Shown here piece after piece: positions 1 through 11,900 of a DNA stretch of 64,000 nt. Source of the stretch: Primula veris (lineage: Eukaryota; Streptophyta; Magnoliopsida; Ericales; Primulaceae); the NCBI GenBank assembly GCA_963682055.1, contig OY821749.1, positions 30,387,631-30,451,630 of the forward strand. Direction: 5' to 3'. How positions within the stretch are numbered: position 1 is the first letter of the stretch; every line of letters starts with the position of its first letter. The position numbers and the translations under genes are program-made. The notes beneath the pieces were generated by a model that worked only from the letters and a program-made list of their open reading frames with translations, made no database searches and was not told the origin of the DNA.

Positions 1-688
1 CTATATCCGACGTAATCACTCCGGATATCTCGGAAGATCGGAGCCGACGCAAATTGAGTAAGCCGAGCTTGGGAAGAAAATCAGGCTCGCCACCACGAAC
101 ATGGAACACTTCAATAAGAGAACCTGGTGTACCAGGCATTACTTTCATATCATCAGTAACAATGTAAGTAGTTGATCTTTTAACAAATACTTCAATCATA
201 TCCTTTTCTGTGTTAAGTTTTTCCACATTTATTTCCTGTCCATCCGGATTAGATTCAAATGCCTCACTGTTTAACAACTTTCCACAAAAGCACTTAGCAT
301 TCTTGTAGTAGCTCATTCCGAGACGACATGAAATGTCAGCACATAGGAAGTATCTTATGGGGGTGTCGTTGACATTTACTTTCAAGTCTTTGCAAATGTA
401 TTCAAATGAATTTTTCGGATACATTAACATTTCTGTACATGGATCGGTACTAAAGACGTCTAAGTTCAGACCTTTTACACTTTGGTACAAGTTGGTCATG
501 CAGCCAATTTGTGCTGAATTTGACGATTTTTGTTTTTGGAGTAGACGAACTATTGTACCCATCGGCAAAGTGAGTAAACTAAAGAGTACGTCGACAAAAT
601 CACTACCAGCTTCAGCACAGATTACTTGGTTTTTCCCTTTATCAAATAGAATTCTCAGGGAGACCGAACTATTAAGATTTGGAGCCAT
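1..688 (-). CDS. DUF674 family protein, 3' part beyond the window
   Basis: A reading frame of 229 codons runs without a stop from the ATG at 688 down to the left edge, so the gene is cut by the window. It begins MAPNLNSSVSLRILFDKGK, followed by FVDVLFSLLTLPMGTIVRLL at about residues 32-51. This is the N-terminal signature of the plant DUF674 family: a short beta-rich start, then a 'DFVDVLFSFLTLPLGTI' block. Further on are cysteine-containing strands (CRLGMSYYKNAKCFCGKLL, about residues 119-137) and a 'FVKRSTTYIVTDDMKVMPGTPG' block, also usual in the family. The start was chosen because it is the first in-frame ATG and matches the family N-terminus. DUF674 proteins have no established biochemical function. 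Tandem DUF674 genes lie near the orthologous Arabidopsis OCTOPUS-like/NPF8.2/LAC10 segment (recalled), which agrees with its place here. Confidence 0.9.
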   Translation of the reverse strand, partial: MAPNLNSSVSLRILFDKGKNQVICAEAGSDFVDVLFSLLTLPMGTIVRLLQKQKSSNSAQIGCMTNLYQSVKGLNLDVFSTDPCTEMLMYPKNSFEYICKDLKVNVNDTPIRYFLCADISCRLGMSYYKNAKCFCGKLLNSEAFESNPDGQEINVEKLNTEKDMIEVFVKRSTTYIVTDDMKVMPGTPGSLIEVFHVRGGEPDFLPKLGLLNLRRLRSSEISGVITSDI

Positions 689-2600
689 GATTGTAGTAGA
701 ATATGGTAAACCTGCTAGCAACCTCATAGTAAATGTTAGTATTTTGTGCTAAATTAAGACACTAAATCCAAAATTGAAGTCATCAAAGATCAAAGAACAT
801 GATCTTGGTCTCTTTAAACAAAAAAAAAATCAATTTGTCAAAAAATTATTAGAACTATATAGAAAGAAAAAAAAAATGATAGTTAAAGCATCATCCTGTT
901 ATTTATTCTTCATAGCATTATATGTATCACATATTCATTTTCTGAATGTTGGTATCACATTTTCCAGAAATATCTCTATGGACAATGGGAATGAGATATT
1001 TGGCAACAGGTTCTCTTTTCCTTTTTCCATGTTTACAAATCTTCCACCTTAACATTAAAACTAAACTTGCCTGGGAACTGGGATATGGTAGCAAGGGCGT
1101 GAGCAAAATTTGATCATGATTTTAAGAATGCTCATTCATCGCATTTTATCGGTAAAGATAGCACAATACAATGATACAGAATTGATGATATAATTGGCAT
1201 CACTATATCTACACTTTCCGGTTTACCTTTTTGTTACAACTTACAAATTACAATGGACAATGTTGTAAAATGGAAGTAGTACTGCTACTAACAAATATTA
1301 TATGTTTGAACTTATTAAATGTAATCAGATTATCAGACGAGATTCCAGATTAAGGTAAACTGAAACTCATGCTGACCAAACTTACTTCTAATTCCTGTTT
1401 TCCAGAACAAGAACCCAATTTAAACTACAAAACCAATAACCAACTCAAAACAGTTTTAGCTAGATCACAAATACCAAATAAGTGGACATATATAGAGAAT
1501 AGCAGTGAAAGGTTAAAAAATGTTTCTGAAAATAAATTACCTTTGTGTGGAAAAATGAAGGATGACACGAACAGAAGGATAGGCAACATTGCAGAGAAAC
1601 ATACAATATATATACACACAACACAATTTATTTGACGATTCGTTTCATATTCCAACTCTTGTTATACAGTGCAAAGAAACAGCAACATATATAGTCTTGG
1701 AATTTGGAAGGGAATTAAAGCATTCGTTTCATATTCCAAGTCATGTAGTTTTGACTTTTCACTTTTAATATTTTTTAATACTTATAAACAATAAAGTTGT
1801 ACTCTTCTCAATCTTAATTATTCATTTTCAAAATATTTACTAAGCCCTATCATCCCTCGTCCTCTGTGTATTGAATAATGAACACCATTTCCAAAATACA
1901 ATCATTTTTTTTTCCATATCCCCATACTGTACCATTAGTTGCGGTTATTTAGGCAACCAAAATAAATCCTTGATCTGAATATAGTAAAAGAGAAACTATA
2001 AGCTCTTTTTGCAGATTTAAACATACTTAAACTTTAGCAAGTTGACAAGCAAAATAAATCCTTAATCTGAATATAGTAAAAGATAAACTATAAAGCTCTT
2101 TTTGCAGATTTAAACATACTTAAACTTTTTAGCAAGTTGATACTCACAATTGTATTCAGCGAAATTAAATATGCTGAAGTTAATACCTAAAACCAGATGA
2201 GAGTAGAATGTTTCTGTTTTCCAGTCTCGATGAGTAAAAGCAGTTAATAATATGCTATCCAACCAAATAAATAAATGTGATACAGTAATTCTATATACAC
2301 AAACAATCGTTGCAAATACCCATGGTAACTTCAAATAGCAAGCATAATAAGAAACAGAATCTGAACAACCAAGAGCAGTTTCTGTAGCTATTGATAAATT
2401 TCCAGATTTTAAGTTGTATTTGGCTTTTCAGTAGCCAAGGTTTTTCTACATTTATAACCTTAATAAAGCAAAAGCTTTAAGATACTGAAAAACTTATATT
2501 TTTTCTTTATAAAATGTATAACCAAACAAGCACTTAAAAATCGAACACAACATCATTTTCAACCATATCCACCACTTTAAAAACATCAAAAACACAATCT
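689..2600. other. intergenic region between DUF674 and DET2
   Basis: I find no gene here. Both neighbours are on the minus strand, so this holds the DUF674 upstream region (next to 689) and the DET2 3' flank (next to 2600). The short open frames present have no recognisable protein and sit in A/T runs. The only clear structure is the 92-bp tandem duplication listed separately. Confidence 0.6.
1959..2146. repeat. 92-bp tandem duplication, two copies
   Basis: Two adjacent copies begin at about 1959 and 2051 with the same word (aaaataaatcct), share a tract on gatttaaacatacttaaac and end in agcaagttga. They differ by a few substitutions and small indels. No gene is affected. Confidence 0.85.
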
Positions 2601-4004
2601 TTAATACAGAAATGGAACAACAGCTTTTCTATTTTTGGGATAATCCTCCCCAAACTTGTCCAAATACCACTTATGGTTCGAAACAGCCCTCGGCACCAAA
2701 TTCGAACAAGTAAAAAAGAAAAACCCGACGCCAACCCAAGACCACGTCATCAAAGCCCACCCCAACCACTCCACCACCTCACCGAAATAGTTCGGACAAC
2801 TTACAAACTCAAATAATCCCCCTTTAGGTACCCTATATTTCCCATCTTTACGCTTTAGCCCTAGCAAAACCAAATCCGCCCAAATATTCACCGCCATACC
2901 CGTAACGAAAACCGCCAAACCTAAACCAAAACGCCACCAAAACCACTCGTCGGTCTCGAAATCAGCGTAGTGGGATACCCATCTTGCTTGCAAGTACGTG
3001 TTCCATACGTTATATGAGAAAGCCATTAATGCAATAGATGCCGGAAAACCACTAGCAGTTTTCCCATCACTGTTTTTCTGAACAATGGTTTTTTGATCTG
3101 CGGGTTTCAAATTAGTGGTTTTCTGATCATTACAATCACCAATTCTCAAACCATCTAATTCCCAATCAACGGTTTCTCCAACAGCGGTATTATCAAAAGC
3201 AGTTTTCCGATCAGCAGTATTCTCAAAACCAGTTTTCCGATGAGTGAGACCATCGAATCCCCGGTACACAGCTTTCACATCAGCAGTTTTCTGATCAGTG
3301 ATATTCTCAAAAGTGGTTTTCGCATCAGCAGTATTATCAAAAGCAATTTCACGATCAGCGGTATTCTCAAAACCCGTTTTCCCACTAGCACTTTCCCGGT
3401 AAAGAGTATCATCAAAACCGGTTTTCCGATCAGAAGTATTCTCAAAAGCAGCTTTCCGATCATCGGAATTTCCAACAGTGGTTTCTTCAAAAGCTGTTTT
3501 CCCAGAAGCAGTTTTCCGGAAAGTGGTTTTTCCCATAGCGGTATTCTCAAAAGTGGTTTGCTGATCAGTGGTATTCACAAAAGTGGTTTGCTGATCAGTG
3601 GTATTCTCAATAGTGGTTTCACTATCAGCAGTATTCTCAAAAGCGGTTATCCGATCATCGGTATCCTCCAAAACCCCAGCCCGACCGCGATTTCGTAAGT
3701 GAAGCCGAATCGGGTAGACAAGAGTCCGATTAAAATAATGAGCAACAAAAGGAGAATACAAAACCAGAGCCTTAAAACAAAGCTTATGTCTCCCTAACGG
3801 AAAAAGGAAAAAAGAAAGCCATAAAGTGGGGGATTCCATGAGGAACCAAGCTAAAGGCGGGTATAAAAGCGGGCCCCAACCGGGACGGTTATGTTTGCCG
3901 TAAGGCGCGGAGAGGAACTGAAGAGAAAGGAACGAGAGCGGAGAGGCGAGGAGAAGAGAAAGGAGGGTGTAGTCGAAGAACGTTTGCTCTGATGATAAGG
4001 CCAT
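2601..4004 (-). CDS. DET2: DET2-type steroid 5-alpha-reductase with a large internal repeat block
   Basis: Single open frame of 467 codons. DET2 reduces the delta-4 bond of campestenone-type sterols with NADPH in brassinosteroid synthesis and is an ER membrane protein. Residues 1-106 match the DET2 N-terminal half: three hydrophobic segments (about 10-30, 45-70, 76-95) around GKHNRPGWGPLL and LAWFLMESPTLW. Residues 319-467 match the C-terminal half: the RWVSHY block, DEWFWWRF, FELVSCPNYFGE-like and EWLGWALMTWSW motifs, and the family-typical C-terminus KWYLDKFGEDYPKNRKAV. Without residues 107-317 the protein would be about 256 residues, close to the roughly 262 of Arabidopsis DET2. Those middle 211 residues are degenerate 10-residue repeats (consensus near TAFENTADRK) with no counterpart in the family as I know it. 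They interrupt a cytosol/lumen loop between hydrophobic segments and keep the frame. No convincing in-frame GT..AG intron removes them. The gene is head-to-head with DEX1. Identity is very sure; whether the insert is translated is less sure. Confidence 0.9.
   Translation of the reverse strand: MALSSEQTFFDYTLLSLLLASPLSFLSLQFLSAPYGKHNRPGWGPLLYPPLAWFLMESPTLWLSFFLFPLGRHKLCFKALVLYSPFVAHYFNRTLVYPIRLHLRNRGRAGVLEDTDDRITAFENTADSETTIENTTDQQTTFVNTTDQQTTFENTAMGKTTFRKTASGKTAFEETTVGNSDDRKAAFENTSDRKTGFDDTLYRESASGKTGFENTADREIAFDNTADAKTTFENITDQKTADVKAVYRGFDGLTHRKTGFENTADRKTAFDNTAVGETVDWELDGLRIGDCNDQKTTNLKPADQKTIVQKNSDGKTASGFPASIALMAFSYNVWNTYLQARWVSHYADFETDEWFWWRFGLGLAVFVTGMAVNIWADLVLLGLKRKDGKYRVPKGGLFEFVSCPNYFGEVVEWLGWALMTWSWVGVGFFFFTCSNLVPRAVSNHKWYLDKFGEDYPKNRKAVVPFLY
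3054..3686 (-). repeat. 30-bp-period degenerate tandem repeat inside DET2
   Basis: About 20 imperfect copies of a 30-bp unit, read on the minus strand as (T/A)-(F/I)-(E/D)-N-T-(A/T)-D-x-(K/Q)-T. Two neighbouring units around 3556-3615 are almost identical, so the array is still fairly young or homogenised in places. Other units have lost or gained residues in multiples that keep the frame. Because the unit has few stop codons, long open frames also appear in other frames (for example 3240-3698 on the plus strand); these are shadows. Confidence 0.9.
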
Positions 4005-4420
4005 GTTTGGGTAGTGTAGACGACAAAAGTTGCTGGCTTTTCTTTGGTTTTTTTTATATTGGGTGTTAAACTCTGATCAGTGATGTGATTTAGAGTTTTA
4101 GACCAAGGAAGGAGATCAGGACTAGTGAGGATTAAATAATAATTTGAAATTTTATCATTTTTTTTTTTGAAATATATGTTGATTGAGTTTGAGTGTTCTT
4201 TTTCAAAAACAACAATTTACTACGTATTTATAAATTTTATTTAAAAAAAAACTCGATTTTTTTAACTTAATATAACTATTTTATAAAAAAATGCATATTT
4301 TGTGAACTTATTTACAAATAGATATATATGTCATTAAAAAATTTAAAAATTAAAAATACCAAAAATTTTAAAAATGCATTTAAAAAAAAAATATGTGTGA
4401 TCATGTACAATATTATATGT

Positions 4421-4467
4421 CTAATCATGTTTAATCATATTTAATCATGTCTAATTATGTCTAATCC
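4421..4467. repeat. 10-bp tandem repeat, about 5 copies
   Basis: Units of taatcatgtt or taatcatgtc follow each other with single-base changes. It is a short minisatellite in the DET2/DEX1 divergent region. Confidence 0.8.
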
Positions 4468-5149
4468 TTTTTGACATCATGTAGAAATGTTTTAATTTTT
4501 TTAATGACATATGTAACTAATTGTAAAGAAGTACAGATAAATAATTTTTTTGTAATTTAGTTGATTGGTATGTAGTGTTATATATAGTGTTATAGTAAAG
4601 AACACACGGCTATATTCTATAGTGATCATCTATTTTAAATCACAATACCCCTTATTTCTATTTTACATGTAGTGTATATTAAACTCTTTGGCATGAGATC
4701 ATTTAAAACACAGCCCCCTTACAAATTTTAAACTTCAACAATCATCTAAAATAAAATAATACATATTGCCTAAAATATTAATAAACTAATATTCAGATAG
4801 TATTTATATAAATAAAAATATAATAATATGTAAATAAAATACCACTTGTCTTAAATTGCTTAGTTAAAATTTATTTTAAATTATCATACTTCAAAGTTAT
4901 TCAGAACTGTTTTTTTTCCTTTCATAATCTAAAAATAGTCTTTAGAATCATAAAATGGGGCGTTGATTTTTATCTGATTTGAATGATTACTTATTAGTAA
5001 TTTGTTTAAAAATAAGACTGAGGATGGGAAGTGGGCCATTAGAAAAACATTTTAAACAACGACATATATTATCAACTTTTCCAAATGTTTCATTTTTTAT
5101 TAATTTAATCCCTGATGTTTATTTAGTCATTAAACAGTTCTTTTTCCAT

Positions 5150-5255
5150 GTTTTAGATCATCTTGGCATTTGCATGTTACATATTTTTCGTCTAATATTC
5201 ATACACGTATGAATATTAAACTAAAAATATGTAATATGCAGAGGGCATGATCTTT
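5150..5255. repeat. near-perfect palindrome (foldback), core 5171-5240
   Basis: The core has two 33-bp arms (gcatgttacatatttttcg... and its complement) separated by only about 3 bases, with few mismatches. Weaker pairing continues outward through gatcat/atgatc words to about 5155 and 5252. The loop is far too small for a typical miRNA precursor. A degenerate foldback transposon or cruciform-forming sequence is more likely. Confidence 0.75.
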
Positions 5256-5902
5256 TCCAAATAGTCCTCGAAAATATATAATTTTTCCTTTCAGATGAAA
5301 AATTACATATTTTCAAAGAGCTATAGATTTATGGTCTGTTTGGTATCAACTTTTTCAGTCAAAAATGAATATAAAAAAAACTTAATTTTCAAAATATATT
5401 GTTTGACAAAAACTTAAAAAAACTAACTTTCGACATATTGATTTTTGTCATTATCTAATAACCTTTTGATTATTCAATCAAAATAACTTATAAAATATTT
5501 TTTTGATAAATTTTCAAAATATCATATTTAAAAGAGCAATTAACACATCAATTATACGAATAAAATTTTAGTTGATATAAGACGAATATTAATTAAAATT
5601 TTAAAATGGTGACGAAATGTATGATTTTTTTTATTTTAAATTTTTATAGTTATATATTGATTAAAAAATATAGGTTTTCAAAACCAATATACTAAAAGCA
5701 ATTGTTTTTTAAAATAAAAAATCTAAAAAAAAATAAAATAAAAATTGATGCCAAACCTTCACTGACTCTCTGCAGACTGCATCTCTCTCTCTCTCTGCCA
5801 AAATCTCTCCAAAATCTCGCCTAATCCTAATGCGAAACCCTTATTTTCATTTAATCAAATAATCCTCAATCCAATTCCATTTAAAGGGCGATTATAATAC
5901 AA

Positions 5903-8900
5903 ATGAACAATAGTAAATTATCTCTCTTGATTTGTTTGCTCTTAATAAACTCTCTGACCTTAATCTATGGATTATCAGTAGCTGAGAAGACGAATAGTAC
6001 TAACAAGTTCCGAGATCGAGAGGCCTCCGATGATGCCGCTGGGTTTCCTAACTTGTAACTCTCTCTCTCTCTCCCTATTTCTGTATATATGTATCATGTA
6101 TGTATGTATGTTTATATGTGTGTTTTATTCAATTTAATTGGAATTGTTGTTTATTATTGTTTATTTAAGGAAATGGGTTAGAAGGGGTTTTGAAACCGAG
6201 AACTGCCATGTATTTATGTATGTATATATAGCCGACGACCCCAAATTCTTGGGATAAAGGTTTAGTTTGATGATGATGATATGTATGTATATAGGTGCGT
6301 GTTTTTCAACTAGATTGGAATTGTTGTTTATTATAGTTTATTAAGAAATGGGTTAGAAGGGATTCTCAAATTAGGAATTGCCATGTATGTTTGTATGTAT
6401 GTATGTATTTGTGTGTGTTTTCTTCAATTTGATTGGAATTGTTGCTTATTATGGTTTATTAAGAAAAGGATTGGAAGAGATTTTGAAACTGAGAATTGCC
6501 ATGTATGTACGTATGTAAGTATATGTGTATGTGTATGTGTGTTTTCAATTTGATTGGAGTTATCGCCTTGTATAGCTCTTTAGGGAAAACGGGTTAGAAG
6601 GGTTTTTGACGATACAGATTGGGCATTAAGTTTGTATTGATAGAGAGGAAAAGTGATAAAGGAGTTGAAATCGGGTTATTGACACGGGGTACAATCCAAG
6701 GCTCTTTAATTACCCCCTTGCGCTTTCTGTGCAGTAAAATAGGATAATGCTTGTAAGAATAGATGAAAATCTATTTTATCATTGCTTTCTGGGAATAGTT
6801 ATAGTTTAAATGATAAAAGAGGGGAATGCCAAGCTCTTTTTATCTTATGAATAATGTTGGTGTATACATTGGTTAGAAGAATATTTAGGTTTATTCTTGT
6901 TACCAGTAGTCCCCCTTGTTAGGTGATCTTAAGTACTAAGTTAAGCTTTACCCTATTTTTTTGTACATTAAAAAACTGCTTTCTTTAATAAGGAGAGCTT
7001 CCCAGTATTCTTTTTGTTCTGGTGGTAGTGGTGAAAAGTCAACTTTTGTAAGACATTACCCATTAAATTTGACCCATCGACTGATATACATTGAGGATGA
7101 GATGTACAGTGACCTAGGTGAACTAGTCCTACTCTAAGTGCAAAGAAAATTGGTAGGGTTGTATATTTGGGTTAATCCATGGATTTCGGAGAATTGCTTT
7201 GGTTACTCGAATGATGACTACACATTTATTCTTTTACAATAATTGTGGATTTCTGCAGGGATGAAGATGATTTATTAAATACACAGTGTCCTCAACATTT
7301 GGAATTAAGGTGGAAAACAGAAGTCAGTTCTAGTATATATGCAACTCCCTTGATTGCAGATATAAACAGGTGAAATATGAAATTTAGATCTACCTTCCGT
7401 TTTACGTTACGTCTCCTTATTCGCTGTGCTCATTTTTACAAATTTTCTCCCTTTTTGTACACCAGTGATGGAAAGCTTGACATTGTTGTTCCCTCCTTTG
7501 TTCACTATCTCGAAGTTCTAGAAGGTTCTGATGGTGAAAAAATGCCAGGTACATGCCTTGTTTGTTATGGAAACTTCTTGTTGTTGCAGCAGATTAGAAT
7601 TTCTTCACTTTCTGTGGCGAATTGTTTTTCCATTATAATTGTCAGGTTATTAAAGAATATGGTACCCATATCAGTGAATATGTCTGTTGTATCTACTATA
7701 TGGGTAAACGATTGAAGGATACTTATGCTCTTTTAAAGTTGAATATGGGTGTTGATTGCCAATATAGCTAGTAGTACGTGCGGGTTTATTTCAAAAACCA
7801 ATGCAAATGATGGGTATTTTCAAAACCCTTGGTACATGGGGTAGTTTTCATTTTACATATCCTGTCAATCCATTGTAGAAACTCTTTATCACTAATTATT
7901 AGCTGTTTTGAATCTTATCAGGGTGGCCAGCTTTTCATCAATCAACTGTACATTCCAGTCCTCTTTTATATGATATCGACAAGGATGGTGTCAGAGAAAT
8001 AGCATTAGCCACCTACAACGGTGAAGTGCTATTTTTTAGGTAATTCTCTTCTAATTTCGTGTAGTATCTCTTATACGCACTGATATATTCATTGAACCCA
8101 GGAAATAACCTGAAGGAGGGCCCCAGAAAAACTAAACACGCTTTACACTTTGGTCCTTGTAAATCATTACACCTGCAAAATAAAATAAAAAACTGTTGGA
8201 CCAATGGCAGGTGTCCACCTCAGTATCTCATTTTTGGTAAAGATAGAGGCAACAATCGTTTTACATCTTTTATTTATGCCTGAGAGTGTTGTTAGGCTTG
8301 AACGTGTGTTTTATGAGACTTTATTTACTTATGATAGGGTTTCCGGCTACATGATGACAGATAAACTAGAGGTTCCTCGTTTAAAAATTAAAAAAGACTG
8401 GTATGTTGGATTGCTTCCAGATCCAGTGGATCGATCTCATCCAGACGTCCATGACGATTTAATTGTTCAGGAGGCTATGGTGAATTCAATGGCCCGTAAG
8501 TGATCATCTTAAATTCTTAATTATGGGGTTTGATTATTTGTTATATTCTCTGTTCCTTCCAATACATCTTCTAAATCGAAAGAGTGATTGGCAAGTTATA
8601 GGACCTTAATTTCTAGCATCATTATGATGCATCGTTGTTTACATAAGCAGTTTTGTGCAGTATTTCGGATTATCAAAAAGTAACTTCTATAGGAGGTTAA
8701 AACATTGGCAATTCTCTCTTCTATTATGAGTGTAAATTCATGGTTTCAAAAGTCGCTAGGCGGACTAAAGGCGGGGAGGTGGGGTCTGGAGGCCTAGGCG
8801 AATAAGCGGGGCCTAGGACGGGAAAACTATATTTTAACAGTTTTAGGGGGATTTTTGGATTTTCATTTGACATATATGTTATAAATTCAATTGAGAAGCT

Positions 8901-11900
8901 AAATTAAACTTTTATACATCGTTAGTTTATCGGTATTGTATCAAGAATTCAACAAATCATATAAATAGTATATGTACAATCGAGCATACACCAAAATAAA
9001 TATAAGATGTATTCAAAGACTTTAAATGCAAATCTTGATTGATTACAAACATGTTTTTTGGACTAAGAATTTATATATTAAAAAAATAAATAAAAAATCC
9101 CCTTACTCTGACCGGATTGACCCATTTGATCCGGGGTTTGACCATATCAAAGCGCCAGGTTTAATCGCGGTGGTCTGGCGCCTAAGCGGGGATTAATCGG
9201 AACAAGGTGGGGACTTTTGAAACAGAGAGTGTAATACTGTAATCTGAAACAATGCTTTTTTTATCCGTTGAATTTAATGTATCTGGTAGAAATTGTATGC
9301 TTAAGATCATTGGTTAATTTTTAGTTAATATTGTATGCTCTGTCAGTGTTCTATAATCTTTGAATTTTCTCATGCTTAAGATCATTAAGTTATCACTTTT
9401 TTCATCAATGTATCATTTGGTAATGTGTGTAAGAATTAAGTTGTTTATCTCATGGTGGTACAGAGCAGTTATTGAGTTGTCTAATTCACAAGAAAGAAAT
9501 ATGCATAACATTAAAAGTATTCTGTACTTGAATTTTTCTAGCACATTCTATACAACTCCTTCCCTCATTTTATCTCCAGCCGAACAAAATATTTTTATTT
9601 TCAGCTGGTTGCTTATTTTTTTTATATGGAATACTATCTGTTCGTAAATTAATTTAGATGTTGGTTTCCTTTGTAGATGCTAATGTCAGTGAATCTGTCT
9701 CTACCACCTCACTTTCAAACACAACAACTCAAGCTAGCCCAAGAAATGAAACTGAAACTGTATTAAACACCTCAAATTTAAATGCAACTGCTCAAGATAA
9801 CTCCACAAATGCCATTAACATAGAGAATCAAGTCAAAAGTAACGGCACCGAAGAAAAACCCGCTATTAAGTTACCCACAGTAGCGGAAAATGGTACTATC
9901 AATGCAGAGAATGGGACTAACAGTGGAAGAAGGCTTCTTCAAGTAGATGCTTCGAAAAAAACGGAGGAGAGTGGTACAGATCAGGCTGCAACTGTGGAGA
10001 ACGAGGGAGGTTTAGAGGGAGAAGCTGATGCATCTTTTGATTTATTACGAGACAATGATGAGCTGGCAGATGAGTACAATTATGATTACGATGATTATGT
10101 CGACGAAACTATGTGGGGAGATGAGGAGTGGACTGAATCTGAACATGAAAAGGCAGAAAATTATGTGAACGTTGATGCACACATATTGGGGACTCCTGTA
10201 AGTGTATAAGGAGATTGAATCTACTCAATATTAAAATGTTTGTTGAAAAAATGATTCTATTTGAACTTCATGATATTTTTTCAGGTCATAGCAGACATAG
10301 ATAATGATGGGGTATCAGAAATGGTCATTGCTGTGTCTTACTTCTTTGATCATGAGTGAGTTCCCTCCTTAACGGTATTTTCAAGTTTATATTCGTAATA
10401 TATGCGATGCCATCTGATCTAAAAGCATGTTACCAGAGCAGGCTTTTAACGTATAAGTTTTGTTGATACCCAAGAATAGAATTAATAGCTCTTATCTGAC
10501 TAATAAAATATGCCAAGGAGGGGAATGCTGACGATATTTAATATTATAATCTGCCTTTTCCGAACAGCTTAAGCCTGTAAGATAAGATTGTATCATATCA
10601 CCTGATAAATATCGTTTGTATAAGGTCCATAAACAGCTATTAGTTGTCCCGTATGTTTATCTAAGTGAGTAGGACTTTATTTTTCGTTTTAAAATTGTTC
10701 ATCTTTAACTGTTTTTTGGAATTTGTTTCTTGAAAGAGAAGGAAAACAAAAGAAAATTACTGCTTATGTACTTCTCAGAGTCTACGGGACAAATGTAGTA
10801 TTCATTTTTCTTTTTTTCTTTTATATCAGCTAAGTCTATTCTACTTCAATCCTATTACTGTTTCCTTTTGTTTCTAACTTTTTTTGTTTGCATATAAAAA
10901 CGACACCTAATAGGTTGTATGTCTCATCTTATTTTGAATCTGCTGCAGCAAACGATTAAATGCCGTTCCTCTTACAAATAGATTTATTCTGATTAAGAGT
11001 TTTTTTTTGTATGTCTCATCTTAAAGACAACTTCTTAATTATTACATATTAATACCAGAAAAAGTATAAAAAAAAAAACTGTTTCCTCTTATTGATGATG
11101 CAGTCATTTACTAATTGTAATGGTCAGGTATTATGACAATGCAGAGCATGCAAAGGAACTTGGTGGAATTGATATTGGGAAATATGTAGCTGGGGGAATA
11201 GTTGTCTTTAATCTAGATACAAAGCAAGTTAAGTGGGCCACAGAACTTGATCGAAGTACAGATACTGGAACATATCGTGCTTATATATATTCTTCCCCTT
11301 CTATTGTCGACTTAGATGGCGATGGAAACATGGATATTCTTATTGGCACTTCTTTTGGCATGTTCTATGTCTTGGACCACAAGGGTAATAACATGAAAGA
11401 GTTTTTTGGCCTCTTGTTTTTGGTTCATCAGTTGATAATGGGAAAAATATTATTTTTATACTCCAAACTACCGGCTATTTTTAACGATTAGTAGACCGTA
11501 TTATTAAATTTCACGATATTGACCAGTCAACAAAAATCTAACAGTTAGTTCACAAACCTGTTGAAATTTACATTTTAGAAACAAATCTACTGAAAACTCT
11601 CTACAGTTAGTAGTTAGTACACCAACGTATCAAAAATCAGGGGTGCTCAGTAGTTGAAATTTAAAGTTGGTTTTAAATCTTCTGTACGTGTATACTATAT
11701 TAATGCTAAGTGAACTAGTAAGATCGAATAATTAGTAGAAAACTAATGCTTCTGAGTTGAAACGTCAATGCTAGTGTCCATTTTGTTTAATCTTTTCTAT
11801 ATTGGTGTCTAAATTGATACTAAAAATTGTATAATAGCATGGCATACGTACTCGTTAAAAGCCAAATGGTTGGTCTACAAAAAAGTGATATTTTCCCACT

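Larger units (their letters stand above)
4005..5902. promoter_or_regulatory. divergent intergenic region between DET2 and DEX1
   Basis: The two flanking genes are transcribed away from each other, so both promoters lie in these 1.9 kb. The DEX1 side ends in a CT-rich stretch (about 5781-5797) typical of plant 5' leaders. I see no unambiguous TATA box on either side. The middle contains the 10-bp tandem array and the palindrome listed separately; the rest is A/T-rich without recognisable coding. Confidence 0.55.

Noticed and set aside
3054..3686. The DET2 repeat block as an intron
   Set aside because: I found no GT..AG pair near its edges that rejoins the conserved halves in frame, and over 600 bp without a stop is unlike an intron. 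It is not fully excluded without transcripts.
3240..3698. 152-codon open frame on the plus strand and 91-codon frame on the minus strand across the DET2 repeat
   Set aside because: They are the same 30-bp repeats read in other frames. The unit lacks stops in several frames, and only the DET2 frame connects to conserved sequence on both sides.
4979..5212. 77-codon open frame in the DET2/DEX1 spacer
   Set aside because: It runs into the palindrome at 5171-5240, has no family resemblance and lies in A/T-rich spacer.
5171..5240. Palindrome as a microRNA precursor
   Set aside because: The loop is about 3 bases and pairing is almost perfect, unlike plant miRNA precursors with larger loops and bulges.
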